A DNA stretch of 64,000 bases from Scylla paramamosain (GCF_035594125.1 NC_087163.1:2425001-2489000); one strand, 5' to 3'. Positions 32,945-47,967 are shown, counted from the stretch's first letter. A program made the numbers and translations. The notes: generated from the sequence alone by a model not told the origin.

Positions 32945-34605
32945 TGGAACTGATCAAGATTGGACCACTCAGAGCTGCAAAAAGAAACAAACAAGTCAAA
33001 TGTACATTAAGAGGGAGGAACCAGGAGTCATGCACAAGGTGGAGCCTCCCGGGGTGAAGAGGCACCAAGGGCAGGAGGCTCAAGGGAAGAAGTTGCCTGA
33101 GGGTTTTATTCCTCAATTTAATGATCAAGGGGCTCTTTGCCTTTAGTGTATATGTTTCCTGATTGGCTATCCACTCACTAAAAAATTATCAGCCTAATTC
33201 TTTCTTTTATTTTAAGGATCTGGAATTCTAAGCCTGGTTGGTACATTGATAGATAGTACTTAAATATATCACCTATACATCCTATCTATAATAATATAAG
33301 TGAAATGTATCCCTGTATGGTAAAAATATAATGGTAAATGTATCTGTGGATAACCTTAAGTACTACAGTCATGTTACTGCTTCATGACTGCACATGTAAT
33401 ACTGTACTTCATTAATTAGTACAATACCTATATGAAGAACCAGAACTATACACTTTTTTCACCCTGCTGCATTATTATACAACTCAAAAGGCTGAAGTGT
33501 GGCAAGTTGGTACAGAAAGTGTAAATGAGTCCCATAAGATCACTTGAGAGGTGAAAGGATGTGTGAAAGAGGTGCTGAAAGAGTCAGAGCTTCAACAAGC
33601 AAAACGGGAGTGTCTGGAGGGAGAGAGGTGGACACTTCTCTTGTGGCCACCCCCTCTTTAGGTGACACTCTCAGAGGAGACAAGGCATCACACAGAGATG
33701 GATGGATGATACAAAAAGCTCATTTTTAAAAACTAAGAGATGAAAATAGTTATTACTGCCTATCTGTTGTCAAATTAGACATGAAAATAGCTATTGCTGC
33801 TATCTGTCATATCAATTAGAACCAACCAACAAATAAATATTCATACATGTATAAGATCATGTTGTATCTGATTTGTGAACATTACGTATAGACACCTATT
33901 AGTTTTTGGTAACAATTAGTGATGCTTTTTGGTTAGATGTTCTTTATAAGCCATGACAATGTACATATGTAATTATGTGTTATTGGTTATTTCCTTACTA
34001 TATGATGCTTTTCATGTATCCCTCTCATAATGTATAAGATATTAATAAATACTCCAAGCATCCTGTCTACCACCCCTGTCAACACTTGCCGCAATCCCCA
34101 CAGAGGTCACTTGTGCAGATCAGTAACATTTTATTCTGATTAGGCCATATGTACAGGTCAGGCAGCCACCCCAGTGCTTTTTGTAACCTCTCTTTAGATC
34201 TTAACATGTCCTGCCTTTCTGCTGCAGCTTTAAGGTTACAAGTGTCTCAGCGTCATGACAAACAGCTTCTCAGCATCCCCTGCTCTCCATCACCTCACAC
34301 TTAGTGCCTTGTGTCCTGTTGAGAACTGCCAACCCATGTATTCTACAAGCACATACCACACCTGTGATCTCCCATATTTTACACTTCACAATGCTCAGTT
34401 AAAGAATGGTTACTTATGGTCTGAAATGTTGACAAATTTTAGAATAAAGGCATACCTCTATTTACCATTTATTTGCAGCATTTTTCATCACAGAAATAAC
34501 TGCAGTACAGTAGAACAAACAACTGAAAAGATGGTATTTCACTTTATATCTGTGCTCAACAGTACACTATGAGAGGTGAGGATGGGAAGGGATTAGTCCT
34601 GGGTA

Positions 34606-34730
<125 letters not shown>

Positions 34731-35492
34731 AGGGGTTACGGGAATTAATGGTGATCCCATCATCACATTTCCGGAATTGTCTAGTTTTTTGCCACCACTC
34801 AAGAACTGACCTGAAGTAGATGATATTACACAGCTCAATACTGATCAAACTTTAATCTTAAGACTACTGGAAGAGAACTTGTGCACTGACTTGTCCATGG
34901 GAGGATTGTGTGTCAGTGGACAGGCCTGGCCCCTCTGGGAGCAACCCCTGGCTGTGCTCCAGATAAGAACATCCACTGTCTTATCTACTCCCCCCTCTGG
35001 CCTCCACCCACATCTGCTGCAACCTGTTACTTTACCTCACCTAGTGGCCTGAATGAGATAGGTTACATTATACTGAGTGTGGATGGTCTTCAGTCCTACA
35101 GGAGCTTCTACAGAAACACGATACATAGGCTACAATTTTTCCCAAGTAAACAATCTTGAATGCCATTGGGTGACAAGTGGGAAAGCAAAACATGAAGCAA
35201 ATCTGCTCACTTTCTGTCTTTTAAAGTAATGAAATAGAGCACAGCTTCATTCCTCCACAAAGAAATTAACACATGGATAATAAAATGCATCTCTTTGTTG
35301 GTAAAACTCATTATAAAAGATGACAAATCATATGTAATCAATCCATCATTGACAGTGTTGCTCAGTTCTGCATTAGTTAAGTTCTGACATTACCTACACA
35401 TGGTAATTCTACTGACAGATCACGACAGATCGGACCTGTCGGACCCCATGGCAAACCAGCCTTGCAGCTCACACACTTTTGGCAGGACTGCC

Positions 35493-35525
35493 GCCAAGCT
35501 GTCCCCCTAGACAAGACAGCTTGGC
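35493..35525. repeat. Perfect 11-bp inverted repeat with 11-nt loop
   Basis: GCCAAGCTGTC at 35493-35503 and its exact reverse complement GACAGCTTGGC at 35515-35525. Confidence 0.9.
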
Positions 35526-38438
35526 CTATTGCAAAAACACACTTGAGATAATGGAACACGATAAAGCTACAGCTGAGGTGAGACATTAGGTGAATTTTCA
35601 GTGAGTCACCTCCCGGCTGACAGCGTGATATTATGAATTACTTTGAATTCCTCAAGCCAGTGAGGTTCTCGGCATGATGCGATGCACACCATGACATCGG
35701 TGAGGAATGCGGCTCTCACGGTCGCGGCGTACAGACATAAGTGGAAATACACCCTGACAAAAAAAAAAAAAAAAAAAAAATGAAATTATATAAATCCGAG
35801 TCTTGCATTGTCCAAAATAACAATATAAGCTTAAATACAGATGAGGTGAGGCGCAGGAACACGGGGAGCAGGTGGTGGCGAGTGTACGTGACAGGGGCAT
35901 ACACACACACATACGCAAACATAAGTACATACGGCAGTGTTGTACAGCACTAACAAGGTCTTACGCACTTCCCAGCACTAGCACTGGCACTAAGCGTGGG
36001 GCACTCTGTAAGGGCGTGAGGTAGGGGCGCCGTGACAAGCTATAATGACACCAAAAGCAGCAAGATAACCAAGCCCTGGCCCCGCCGCTACTCTACCCCT
36101 CTCACGCCTCTCCCTTCCCTCTCCCGGCTATGTGTAGGCATATTAACACTCCCCGGTGATACAACTGCCTCCTCCATGCGTACTAAATGTCAATCAACAG
36201 TGAAGAAACAAGACCATAAGCACAAACCCTGCTGGAAGGCTTCTGACACGCTCTCGTATCCACCATCTTGTTTATGTCAACTCGACCCACACTATCGTAC
36301 ACCGCCAAACTTAGCCAGCCTTAAATGTCATCGTCTGGAACAGCACAGGCTGCAATCAATAGCTTACATAAAGACAACCACCACCCTCAGTAGATGTGTG
36401 AGACATGTAAGTGATAAGACTGTGGAATATTATCAGTATCACGCAAGTGTCTGTTATTTACACTGGATATATTTTTTCAACTATGGCACTGTCATACTCT
36501 ATATATTGTGTATTAATGAAATAGGTGATTCCTGACAACATACTGTCCTGTGATTTATGTTATATGTAAGGTTTGTGAAGAAGTCACATATATTATCGTA
36601 CAACTGGCAGAGGGTCCTTCCCTCTCCCTCCGTTTTTCGTCACAATCAATGAAAGGGCGGCGACCACTGCCCGCTCAGTCCCCTTTAAATAAATCCTACA
36701 CGTTCCTTTCCCTTTTTTGTCCACAGCTGACAACATTTTCACCAATACCAGCATTGCAGCACTTAGCGCCCCTTATTCACCACCCCAAGGCTCTAATATA
36801 AGAGAGCATGGCAGCCCAGAACGCTAGATTCTCCAAAATAACTCAAGTGAACGAAAAGATACGGAGCGTTCTACTCTGTTGTCAAGAGTGAGTTTCAGAG
36901 AGCACAGTAACCTCTCAACAAGCTATCGTCTGTCTTCACCAACGTGATAAATAAGCGAAATAACAAGGGTGGGGGGAAGGAAAATATCTTCCTGGGTGAC
37001 TTGCAGCGGAGGCGATGGTCAGGGCGGAGGCAAAATGTCAATGCTCTAGTGAATCGAATTTCTATTTACACACTGCAGTCACACTACATTGTCCCCCTCG
37101 AAAAAATACGTCAATTCTTTTATTTCCTGGCGGTCACTTTCTCATAGCCACAGGTCCCTGTCATCCACGCCACAAAACACGAAGATACAATGTCACGTTT
37201 CTTCTGCTCCTCCTTGCCTTTTTATTGCCAGGGCGGAGGAACTGTCAGACTGTTATGCCACTGTAGCAAGAGAATGTGCATGGCTTGAGGGGCGTCTGTT
37301 TCACGTGAGTTTCGACACCTAAAGGAACTAATGAGAGGTGCACTGAGGAAGACGAATAGGAAGCAATGAGGGTTTTGTGCGAGGAACAGAAGGCGCCGCG
37401 AGCTTCTCCAGACGGCGGGAGCGAGTGTGTAATAACACCGCAAGTCGCCTGCAGCAGAACTCAATTCATCATGCATAATAGTATTGTTGCATAAATATTC
37501 AGTTATAACGCTCCTTCGTGAGTGGATAATTAGTCATAACATTTTGAAACGCCTTTGATCCGTATATTGAAACACTTGAGCTTTTCTTAAGAAATAATTT
37601 CAAAGACCACAGTGATAATTAATTAGTCTGGTTCTCACTCTTGCTCTTCTTATTAACGATGCAGATTCCTTGTTAAGATAGCGCTCAAATTAAACAAGAA
37701 AGACCTTAATAACTTCCACTAACCACTATCAATAGACAATATAAGGCGCCTTAACGTTTGAGAATGCGTAACTAACAACTGTATCCTGATGGCGCAACTG
37801 TGCAGGTTTTGCTGTGAGTTTTTGGCCCACGATCTCCTCAACGTGTAATTACAAGACGGTCCTGCAACAGACTTTGGGGTTGCCATGCCTGGATAAAGGA
37901 GAAGGAAGAGGAGGATGAGAAGAAGGAGATATCAATGCTTAGATTCAGATAAAGTATTCACACACTAGCATATTCTATCACTGAACGTCGCGTGTTAGTC
38001 AACAAAGGGGATACTGGATTTCAAAGCAACCTGACTCCCTGCTCTGTATCATTTCATATCCGTGGCCTTAACAGGATGAAGCTACACGGCACAAGGGAGA
38101 TCAAAAGTTACCTTAATTCTTTTACTTCCCACACTCCAGGAATAGAATAAGTAAACCCAATTATCTTTCTTCCGCCAACTTAATTGATAAACGAAAGCGA
38201 AGCATGTATGATTATCTGCAATTAATACATTTTGGATTTTAATTTCGTATTTTCTTTTTCCTTATTATTATTTTTTTTTTATCGATATGGCAATAATGAG
38301 TTATTTTCATTGTCCTTTTTTTTATCAGATTAATTCGGCTTTGTGTTCAATCATGTAAAAACATATACAAAAAATCCATAGATAAAAAAAAAACAAAAAT
38401 TGGTGAGCGTGCGGGCGTGACATAACCCGGCCCACCCA

Positions 38439-38503
<65 letters not shown>

Positions 38504-38599
38504 CTGGCCTGGATGTCATGTTGATGCCCCACATGTGTATGTATGTTATGACAGTCAGTGTGTGTGTGTGTGTGTGTGCTGACCGCTCGCTAGATTGAT

Positions 38600-38637
<38 letters not shown>

Positions 38638-38677
38638 GGTCGGTCAGTCACGCACATGTTCCCAGTTCACACTTGCT

Positions 38678-38715
<38 letters not shown>

Positions 38716-38765
38716 CAACGCGACATGAGACACTTACCGGCCCGTAGTGAGTGGCGGTGAGTGGT

Positions 38766-38841
<76 letters not shown>

Positions 38842-38920
38842 GCCCCTCCCTTCCTCCCCAATTAAACTCTTTCCTCACCTTCCTCTGTCTCACTTCCTCA
38901 CTTATTAAGCTCTTCAAGTC

Positions 38921-39003
<83 letters not shown>

Positions 39004-39106
39004 TTGTAACCGACACCTTAACCCATATATTCTTCCCTTCCTAAATTACCTAGTAAGTATTTTCTTCATTATACTCTTCCTTTCTTTGCCCTCCATCCTA
39101 ATTCCT

Positions 39107-39152
<46 letters not shown>

Positions 39153-39388
39153 ATCCTCTCCCTTACTCTCCTCTTTCGTTTCTTCCTTTTCCTTGCTTTC
39201 TCCCTTAATTCCTCCCTTCCCGACCTCAGTCTGACTCCTGGGATGGGAACGCAAGGCAAAAAGGGGAAGAGAGCGAAGAAGAAAGAGGAGGGAGAGGAAG
39301 AGAAGGAGGAGGAGTGGTGGAAGGGAAGAGAGCGAATAAAATGTAACAATTGTGAAAACCACCAATGACCTCACCTTTCCTGTCTGTC

Positions 39389-39434
<46 letters not shown>

Positions 39435-39522
39435 TGTGTGTGTATGTGTGTGTGTGTGTGCTCGTCTGTCTGGCTGGCTGGCTCTTTGTATTTCTGTGTC
39501 TGTCTGTCTGTCTTCCTTTCTT

Positions 39523-39601
<79 letters not shown>

Positions 39602-39826
39602 GTGTCTGTCTTTTGCTGTTTGTTTGTCTCAGTTTTTATGTTTGTTTGTTTATCTGTTTGTGTATTTTTGTAGATGTATTTTTATTTTTTTACTGTTTTT
39701 TTTTACTCCTTTGTTTTTTTTTTTTCTCTCTATTCTATCATTGAAAGTTTTCCCGTGTTTGTTTATCATCTACTATCCACATAAATGTGTATTTTCTAAA
39801 CTTGACGCAAAGACATTCATCATTGT

Positions 39827-39902
<76 letters not shown>

Positions 39903-39963
39903 TTGACAACGGATAAGTCAATAACAATAACTACATGAGGAGAAAGTGCATCTTACCATCTGC

Positions 39964-40009
<46 letters not shown>

Positions 40010-40087
40010 ACAGCCATTATCTGCTGTTTTCTTTCCTTGAGATTTTTCCTTATTCTTTTCTTTCGGGTCTGTAGAATTTTCCCTTTT

Positions 40088-40136
<49 letters not shown>

Positions 40137-40251
40137 CAAGAGGGCGTGACTGAAGGTAAAAAGATAAGTGGCAGGAAAGGAAGAGAGTCATACGGAAAGG
40201 AAGGAAAAATACGAGGAAAAAAACAACAACAACAAAAATACTCGTGTAAAA

Positions 40252-40343
<92 letters not shown>

Positions 40344-41095
40344 GTGAAGGGTGCAATGATGAAAGGAAGAAGGAAAATAAGTAGAAGGGAAGGGTTGACA
40401 ATAGAATGACAGATGGAACACAAAGAAACACAAATGAAGAACAAATGATGCCACATCTCTCTCTGGCCTTTCGAGTTTTCTTTTTTCCCTATTTTTTTCG
40501 TGATGATTCTTGTGTTAGATTTAATCGCCTTTATAATCACATTTGCTCGGATATAATTGACTCATTAGTAGGGATGCATGCCTCGTTATTGGCACCGTTC
40601 TCTTGTCGCTTTCTTTTCGGTATTTTTGTCTTTTATTACATTATCTATTCACTATTTGCGCTTAATATTATAATCATAAGTTTTCAAGGTGATCTTATTT
40701 ATATTATTATCAACCTTGTTCCTCTGTCTCCCTGTTATCCTCCTTCTTTTCTTCTTATCTTTTCTCCTCTCGTGTCCTTCATTTTATTCTTATTACAACT
40801 TTTTTTTTTTTGTCACAGTTTAAAATCAGGTGTCTCAGGAAGGTGAAAAACATTTGATTAGTAAGGTGAGAGATATAATTGGTGTCTCGTACTTTATCTC
40901 CTGAAGGAATTTGCTGTGATAAGATGTTACGTCATCACTCGAGACAAGCGGGTCTTTACACACTATCAGTTAAGATTTGGTTCGTCATTCAAGGTGCTGA
41001 CTGTTTTTTTTTTTTACTTTTATTTCAAGAAAGTGGCGATATATTAAGTAGAATGAGTTGTTGCTTTCTTTTTTTCTTTATGTTGAGTAATAGTT

Positions 41096-41186
<91 letters not shown>

Positions 41187-41334
41187 ATTGTTCTTTTCCT
41201 TTCTTTCTTCTCTCTTTTGTCACTCGCTTTCAAGTTGTGTTCTCAAAATGTGTCGATTGCCTTTTGTATTTTTTTCTCTCTCTTTTTTTTCATTTTTTTA
41301 TTTTGTTTCTTTCCGGACGAGATTGGGCGTGGAG

Positions 41335-41372
<38 letters not shown>

Positions 41373-41408
41373 ATTTACCAATTTGTACAGGGTCTTAATT
41401 ATACTTTC

Positions 41409-41492
<84 letters not shown>

Positions 41493-41761
41493 GTGAAGGA
41501 GAAACCCCTGCCTGTGTGGCCCAGCACGTGTTATACCTTACTGTTGATGATGTGACAGGTAAGAAGGGCCAGTGAAACGCACCCCCCCTCAACCCTTCCC
41601 TCCCCTCGTCCAGCCAGCCAGCCAGCCAACCAGTCGCCTCGCCACTCGCCACTTTCACGCCAGCGATGATGATGGTGATGCACTGATAATTAAGTGAATT
41701 TGGAGGAAAGTGAGAAATGGAACTGGAGATTAAGGCGTGGGGAGAGAAATAGAAACAGACT

Positions 41762-41800
<39 letters not shown>

Positions 41801-41814
41801 GATGGTCAGACAGA

Positions 41815-41858
<44 letters not shown>

Positions 41859-41890
41859 ATTTTTGTTTGCACTTATGGTGGTGATTTGCT

Positions 41891-41953
<63 letters not shown>

Positions 41954-42035
41954 AATAAGGCCAATAGTAATCAAGTGGATATAAGACCGCAAGAGAAAGT
42001 AAAATGATGAAGATTTAGGTAATAAAAGACCACGG

Positions 42036-42116
<81 letters not shown>
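38439..42116. repeat. Dense cluster of about 20 dinucleotide microsatellites
   Basis: Main arrays: GT 38441-38502 and 38559-38579; AC 38601-38634 and 38682-38714; CT 38770-38841 and 38921-39000; AC 39110-39151; GT 39394-39433 and 39438-39460; CT 39527-39592 and 39830-39896; GT 39966-40008; GA 40093-40131; AC 40251-40266; GA 40266-40341; CT 41099-41184; GT 41337-41371 and 41412-41489; AC 41764-41798; GT 41817-41856; GA 41892-41952 and 42040-42116. Between them lies mostly pyrimidine-rich DNA. Confidence 0.95.
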
Positions 42117-42117
<1 letters not shown>

Positions 42118-43987
42118 TCATAAAAAAATAACGTTTTCCAAAAGGCCCATTAGAAATATACAAACAGATACATTAAAGCTGGAAAAAAATAGACATACAG
42201 ACATACAGACAAATAAATAAGAGGATAAGATAATGAAAAAAAAAAAAAACGTAAGGAAAATTTTAAGAAACTAATAGGCCTACACGTGGCACTCCCTGTA
42301 CGAAACATACCTACCTACACCCACCTACAATTCTTATTCATAAATTTATATAATATTCTTTTTAAGCTTCCCAGTGATTTAGTGTTAAAAATTTCATTGC
42401 TGAGTCTTTTCCAGTCATCCACCATTATGTATGAGTCAGTTTCTTCCCTAACTCTCTTTTCTTTTATCTAAGTTTATTAAGCTTGAATCCATTAGTTTTA
42501 GTCCACTTCCTAACTTTTTTTTTTCTGTTTTATCAAGCTTGAACCATTACTTTTACTCCTCTTCTTAACTCTTTTTTTTTCTCTCTTATCTAAGTTTATC
42601 AAGCTTCAACTCATTGCTTAAAGTCCCATCTTGATTACTAACACTAAGAATTTTGTTTATGCCACCCTCGTTGTAGCACAAATAAACAGATGAGTCAATA
42701 AAATAACATAAACAAAAGATATCAGTGAATATATTTCACAACGAGTGGCAAAGAGGACACAGATAAGAAGATAAGAGACAAAGGATGAACAAGATTTAAA
42801 AAGATGAATAAGTCACTAAATGCATGAATATATTAATAAATACAGCAATAAATAAACATAGAAAAAAAAAATACAGCGACGGAGACTGAATGAAAGAGTC
42901 GCCTCAGGATGGACAAGATGGGATGAAATAGATCAATAAATACATGAATATATAAATAAATACAATAATAGACTCACTAAAAGAAAAAAAAGTAAAAAGA
43001 AAAGATATAGATAGAGAGAGAGAAAAAAAGAAAAAAGAAAAATAAACAGAGCCACTCAGACAAAAAGAAACGACGAAGCATCACGGTACAAAATCCTCTC
43101 GTGTCCACAGCGACCACTACACCATCGGCGACGTGAGAAAATCGCCGCTTCGCTTCGCTTCGGCGCTCTGAACAAACCTCGTATCGACACCACCGCCAAT
43201 CTGTCTTCCCTCTTCCCTCTCCACGTGGCAGTACTAATGGGCCCCTGTGGGAGACGCCATACTCCCGCCAATATCACGCTCTTCCTCCTGCGGTTGAGAG
43301 TAAAAACGTAATGAAAGACTCGTTGCTCTTGTCCAGGTAGCAGTAGCAGATAGGAACAGATCCCGTTTTCTCTTACACGGACATGTGACACTTCGGTTCT
43401 CACACGTCTGAGATAATTGACCTCGAAACTTAGCAGATACGGTCGTGACTGATGTGGCGCACTTTCTTTCCCCCTCGTATACTTGCTGCTGCTGATGATG
43501 ATAATGCTTTGGTTGAGCGGGAGGAATTATAAAAATGTGGGCTAATTATTTGATTTTTCCATGGGTATGATTCTCTTTTCTGGTTAACTTTCTTTTCCTC
43601 GGGAGCGGCGAATTAGTGGCGTCTTTTTCTTTCTCTCCCTCCTTTTCGTGCCCTTGGTCGGCTTCCTTCACGCACTCGGTAAAAATATAGTCTTCACAAC
43701 AAGCGAAATATTGCCTTGTATTCAGAAACAGTTCGCTCTCTCATCACGGCTATTTTCAAAAGCCACAGAGATGATTGGACGGGTTCTCAAGAGTGCATCT
43801 CCAGTTAACAATGTAGAAATCTCGTTATTCTGTCAAGAGAGCCATAAAAGCACCCGTAAAAACACGCATCACTTCAATTAGAGCCTTTTGAATGTAGTGG
43901 AGGTGCGGCGCAGGTGTTTCAAAATATGCTCCATTCCTTCATATACTTATTTTTATTGCGTATAACTTTTCACTCTGAACGGTTAGA

Positions 43988-44022
43988 AAGAAGAAGAAGA
44001 AGAAGAAGAAGAAGAAGAAGAA
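43988..44022. repeat. (AAG)n triplet repeat
   Basis: Perfect AAG run of about 33 bp. Confidence 0.95.
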
Positions 44023-44454
44023 AGCCTTGCATATTAACGTGACAAAACAAAATTGAATGTGTTTGTAGTTGCGTAAGCTTCTTTTTTCCTTCATGTTTCT
44101 GTTATGTATTTCGTGTGCATATGAGCGTCTGGAGGGGAATGAACAGAGGAAGCCAGTTAAGAAGTGTTCACGCCTTCGTCTCAGCCTTGTAAGCACCCCA
44201 TAGCTCAGGCTCTAAAACGCCCCTTATTCGGGCTCTGTGTGGCTTCCGTGGAGGTGAGGCAAGTGGTAAGTACGTAGGCGGTACTGGCTACCTGACCCGA
44301 GGGTGGCGGTGGTGGTAGTGGTGGTGGTGGCTCGCGGGTATGCTGGCGGCCCGCTGCACCACCAGGCTCGGGAATTATGAGGATTATGTGAATGTGGGTC
44401 ATCTGCATGGGTATACAGTACGGGAGGCTCGGGAATGTGTGTCACGGAGGTGTG

Positions 44455-45145
44455 GATTTGTGAGCCTGTTAAAAATCGTGAGGGCGGGAGTGAATGTACG
44501 TAAATGTGTGTGTTGTGTCATTAATTCCTTCTTTGAAATATTCTTAAATTTATATCTCCTCTAGACGAACTTTAACTATCATATCAATCACAGAAACTTA
44601 ACTTGTGAAAATCCACTGAAATCTTCACCCAGAAATTGTTAATGGAAGTCTAAATATCTTAATAAAAATCACTTTATGGCTGAGATTTGTGAGCCTGTTA
44701 AAAATCGTGAAATCGTGAATGAATGAAGGTATAGTATTGCTTATTGTGTCATTAAGGCTGGGATTTCTGAGCCTGTTGGGAACTGCGGGAGTCGGAAATG
44801 AATCTAGGTTTGAGTGTCACTTAAGTGTAGATTTCCGATTCTGCTGAGAGCCATGAAATAGGAAATAAATGTTTGTATGAATGTTTGTGGGTCACGTCTT
44901 TAGCTTTCCTTGTCTGCTGTAGACCATGAAATAGGAAATAAATGATTGTATGAATGCTTACGGGACCGATTTGCAAATTTTATGAGTCTTAAAAACCATG
45001 AAATTAAGAATAAGATTTAAATATACATGTATGTATGTATGAATGTATGTATGTAAGTATGAATGTATGTATGTATGTATGTATGCATGTATGTATGTAT
45101 GTCATTAACGCGTAAATTTGTAAGCCTGTTAAAAAACTGTGCCGG
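44455..45145. repeat. Degenerate tandem minisatellite, about 70-80 bp period
   Basis: GAGCCTGTTAAAAATCGTGA occurs at 44463 and 44691. Diverged versions follow at about 44769, 44838, 44913, 44983 and 45123. Units also share GAAATAGGAAATAAATG and GTCATTAA segments. A (GTAT)n expansion fills 45028-45102. Confidence 0.75.
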
Positions 45146-45309
45146 GAACAATACGATGGCAGATTATCTTATAAATGCATTAATTACGTGTTGAATATTA
45201 GGGAAATATGTAACCAGTGCGATCTAAGAGTGTGTAAGTGTATTACGTAATGTGTTTCACTCTATCTATTCGCTCATTCACATTATTATCATTTTCTTTT
45301 AATAATCTA

Positions 45310-45315
45310 GTGTGT

Positions 45316-45356
<41 letters not shown>

Positions 45357-45365
45357 TGTGTGTGT
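45310..45365. repeat. (GT)n microsatellite with GA interruptions
   Basis: GT array broken by two GTGA variants. Confidence 0.95.
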
Positions 45366-45509
45366 TAAGCCGGACACACCTCATAGCGATACATGAACAT
45401 AGTCGTACACATATACATATTACAGCAGCCAGGTGGCACGCGGGGTCCTGCCAGGTGGTGGTGACGGGGAAAAATATGCCTGTCATGGCGCGGTGGTGAA
45501 CAAAAGATA

Positions 45510-45511
<2 letters not shown>

Positions 45512-45599
<88 letters not shown>
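45512..45599. repeat. (GA)44 microsatellite
   Basis: Perfect GA array of about 88 bp. Confidence 0.97.
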
Positions 45600-45601
<2 letters not shown>

Positions 45602-46084
45602 CACAGCCACACACACTAATACCTCCACGTCACATTTCATCCCAATCATTATCGATCACTGACAGGTTCACGGAATACAAACCAACTTTCTCGCAGTTAT
45701 GAAGTGGCTCCGAGACATTACTGAGAGTATTGCCCATTCTTCATTATAATACCGCCTTTCTTTGCCTCCCTGTCATTTTCTTTCCTATTGTTGTGCTACT
45801 TCGCTTCCTTCCCTTCTTAATTCCTTTCCTCCCCTTTTCTATTCCTCGAGGGACAGGAGACGTCACGCTCTTGTTCCCTGTCCCATCTCTTCATCAGTAG
45901 TAAATTAAAGAACCCATTTTCCTTTCATGGGTATAAACTCGACTAGGATCAATAAATAAAAGAAAATAAGGAATTATTAAGGCAAAGAAAAGTATATGCC
46001 AGTCCCAAATTAGATTGATGTGTAAGTAACTGAGTAACTAAGTAAATTATACGAGATTTGTCTTTCACTGGTCAAAACGTAATT

Positions 46085-46325
46085 GAAATAAGTGAATGAA
46101 TAAGTAAATAAAGAAAGAAAAAACGAAAGAACGAGAGAAAAAATACAAGAAGAAAGATAAAGAAAGAAAGAAAGAAAGAACGGAAGAAAGAAAGAAGTAC
46201 GATAAGATAAAAATGAAGAAAGAAAGCACGAAAGAAAAAAAATGCTATAAGAAAGAAAGAAAGAAGGAACGAAGGAAGAAAGACAGAAAGGAAGGACGAA
46301 CGAACGAAAGAAAGAATAGAAATAC
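46085..46325. repeat. GAAA/GAAAG-rich purine tract
   Basis: Degenerate tetra- and pentanucleotide repeats of GAAA and AAGAAAG type on the plus strand. Confidence 0.85.
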
Positions 46326-46471
46326 AATATGATAATGAACCCCAAAGGCCAAAAATAGCAAAGTATAAGCGTATTCGTGAGTTAACAGGCTGGAAAAAGA
46401 TAACCTGTTTAGCCAAAGTATGAATGACACACTCGCAAACTCATGTCACGTCTTGTGCCACGCTGAGGGGG

Positions 46472-46776
<305 letters not shown>

Positions 46777-47184
46777 AGGAAAAAGAAAAATAAATATATA
46801 ACAAAAACAAGAACGAGAAGAGCAAGAACAACAAGAACAACAAGAAACATAAACAAAGAAAGAAAAAAAAAGAGAGAAAAAAAAAAACGGTAAAGAACTT
46901 GCCTAGCTTCTTGCAACCTGATACTAGTAAGGTGGCTACGTGAGGGACCGACGCGCCTGTCCTGCCCTCTATGTACCAGTGCAGGCAACCAAAACCTTAC
47001 GCGTGCTCTCTGATTCTTCTGCATACGCTGTAAGTGATGTGGAAACTGCATGCAGGCGGTGCAGCGGAAGTTATCGATTTGTTGCTGCCGAGAGTGTGTC
47101 TGCGAGCGTGACGACAGGCTGCCTATCTCTCTCTCTCTTCTGTCCATTTGCTAGTCTTATTCTATTCTTTATATGTATTTTTCC

Positions 47185-47350
47185 TATTATTTATCCATTT
47201 ATCTATCTATATGTGTATCTTTCTATCTGTATATCAATCTATCTTTGGAAGTATGTATACACGTATATACTACTTATCTAACTAACTGTCTGTATGCCGA
47301 TCTATCTATCCATATATCTATCGGTCTATCTATCTATCTGTCCAGCTGCC
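47185..47350. repeat. Degenerate (CTAT/ATCT)n repeat
   Basis: Scattered TCTA/ATCT tetranucleotides with CTGT variants. Confidence 0.85.
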
Positions 47351-47924
47351 TGTCTGTTTTATCTGTATGTCCGTCAGTTATTCATTCTATGTATTTACCT
47401 ATTATCTGTGTTACTGAGAGCCCTGGGTCTGTCTGTATGCACGTCTCTCCCACACACTCACAGCAATGATGGCAAGGTTATCAGCAAGTAATGTAACTAT
47501 TTTTTTTTTTTTGTGGCAACGCGAGTTTGGTGAGTTTTTTTTTTTTTTATGATATTTGAGTTGTTTGGAAACTAAAAAGGTGAAAAAGGTGACTGCGAAG
47601 AGTGGTTTGTCTTATTTATTCATATTTGTTTATTCTTTTCCAAGGTACCCGTATGCAATGTTGCTACATGCGGGTAGTTTGTGTTTATCTACCCACTCTA
47701 CACATACTTATGTCATATATCTATCAACGCTGCTGTATCACCTTTTAACTTATTTGACTTCCATGTTTTATGCCCTCCAATGAAACTTTTTTTTTTTTTT
47801 ACCGTACATGCATACATACATACATGCATACTCACATACACGTAGTTACGCATTCGTAAGACACAATCACAACGATTTTTCGCCACAGAGATAAAATACA
47901 ATTGGCTTTACGAGTATATGTATT

Positions 47925-47931
<7 letters not shown>

Positions 47932-47964
<33 letters not shown>
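47932..47964. repeat. (AC)16 microsatellite
   Basis: Perfect AC array. Confidence 0.95.

Positions 47965-47967
<3 letters not shown>

Noticed and set aside
45028..45102. GTAT/ATGT run considered as an independent microsatellite locus
   Set aside because: It is better explained as an expansion inside one unit of the degenerate minisatellite at 44.4-45.1 kb.
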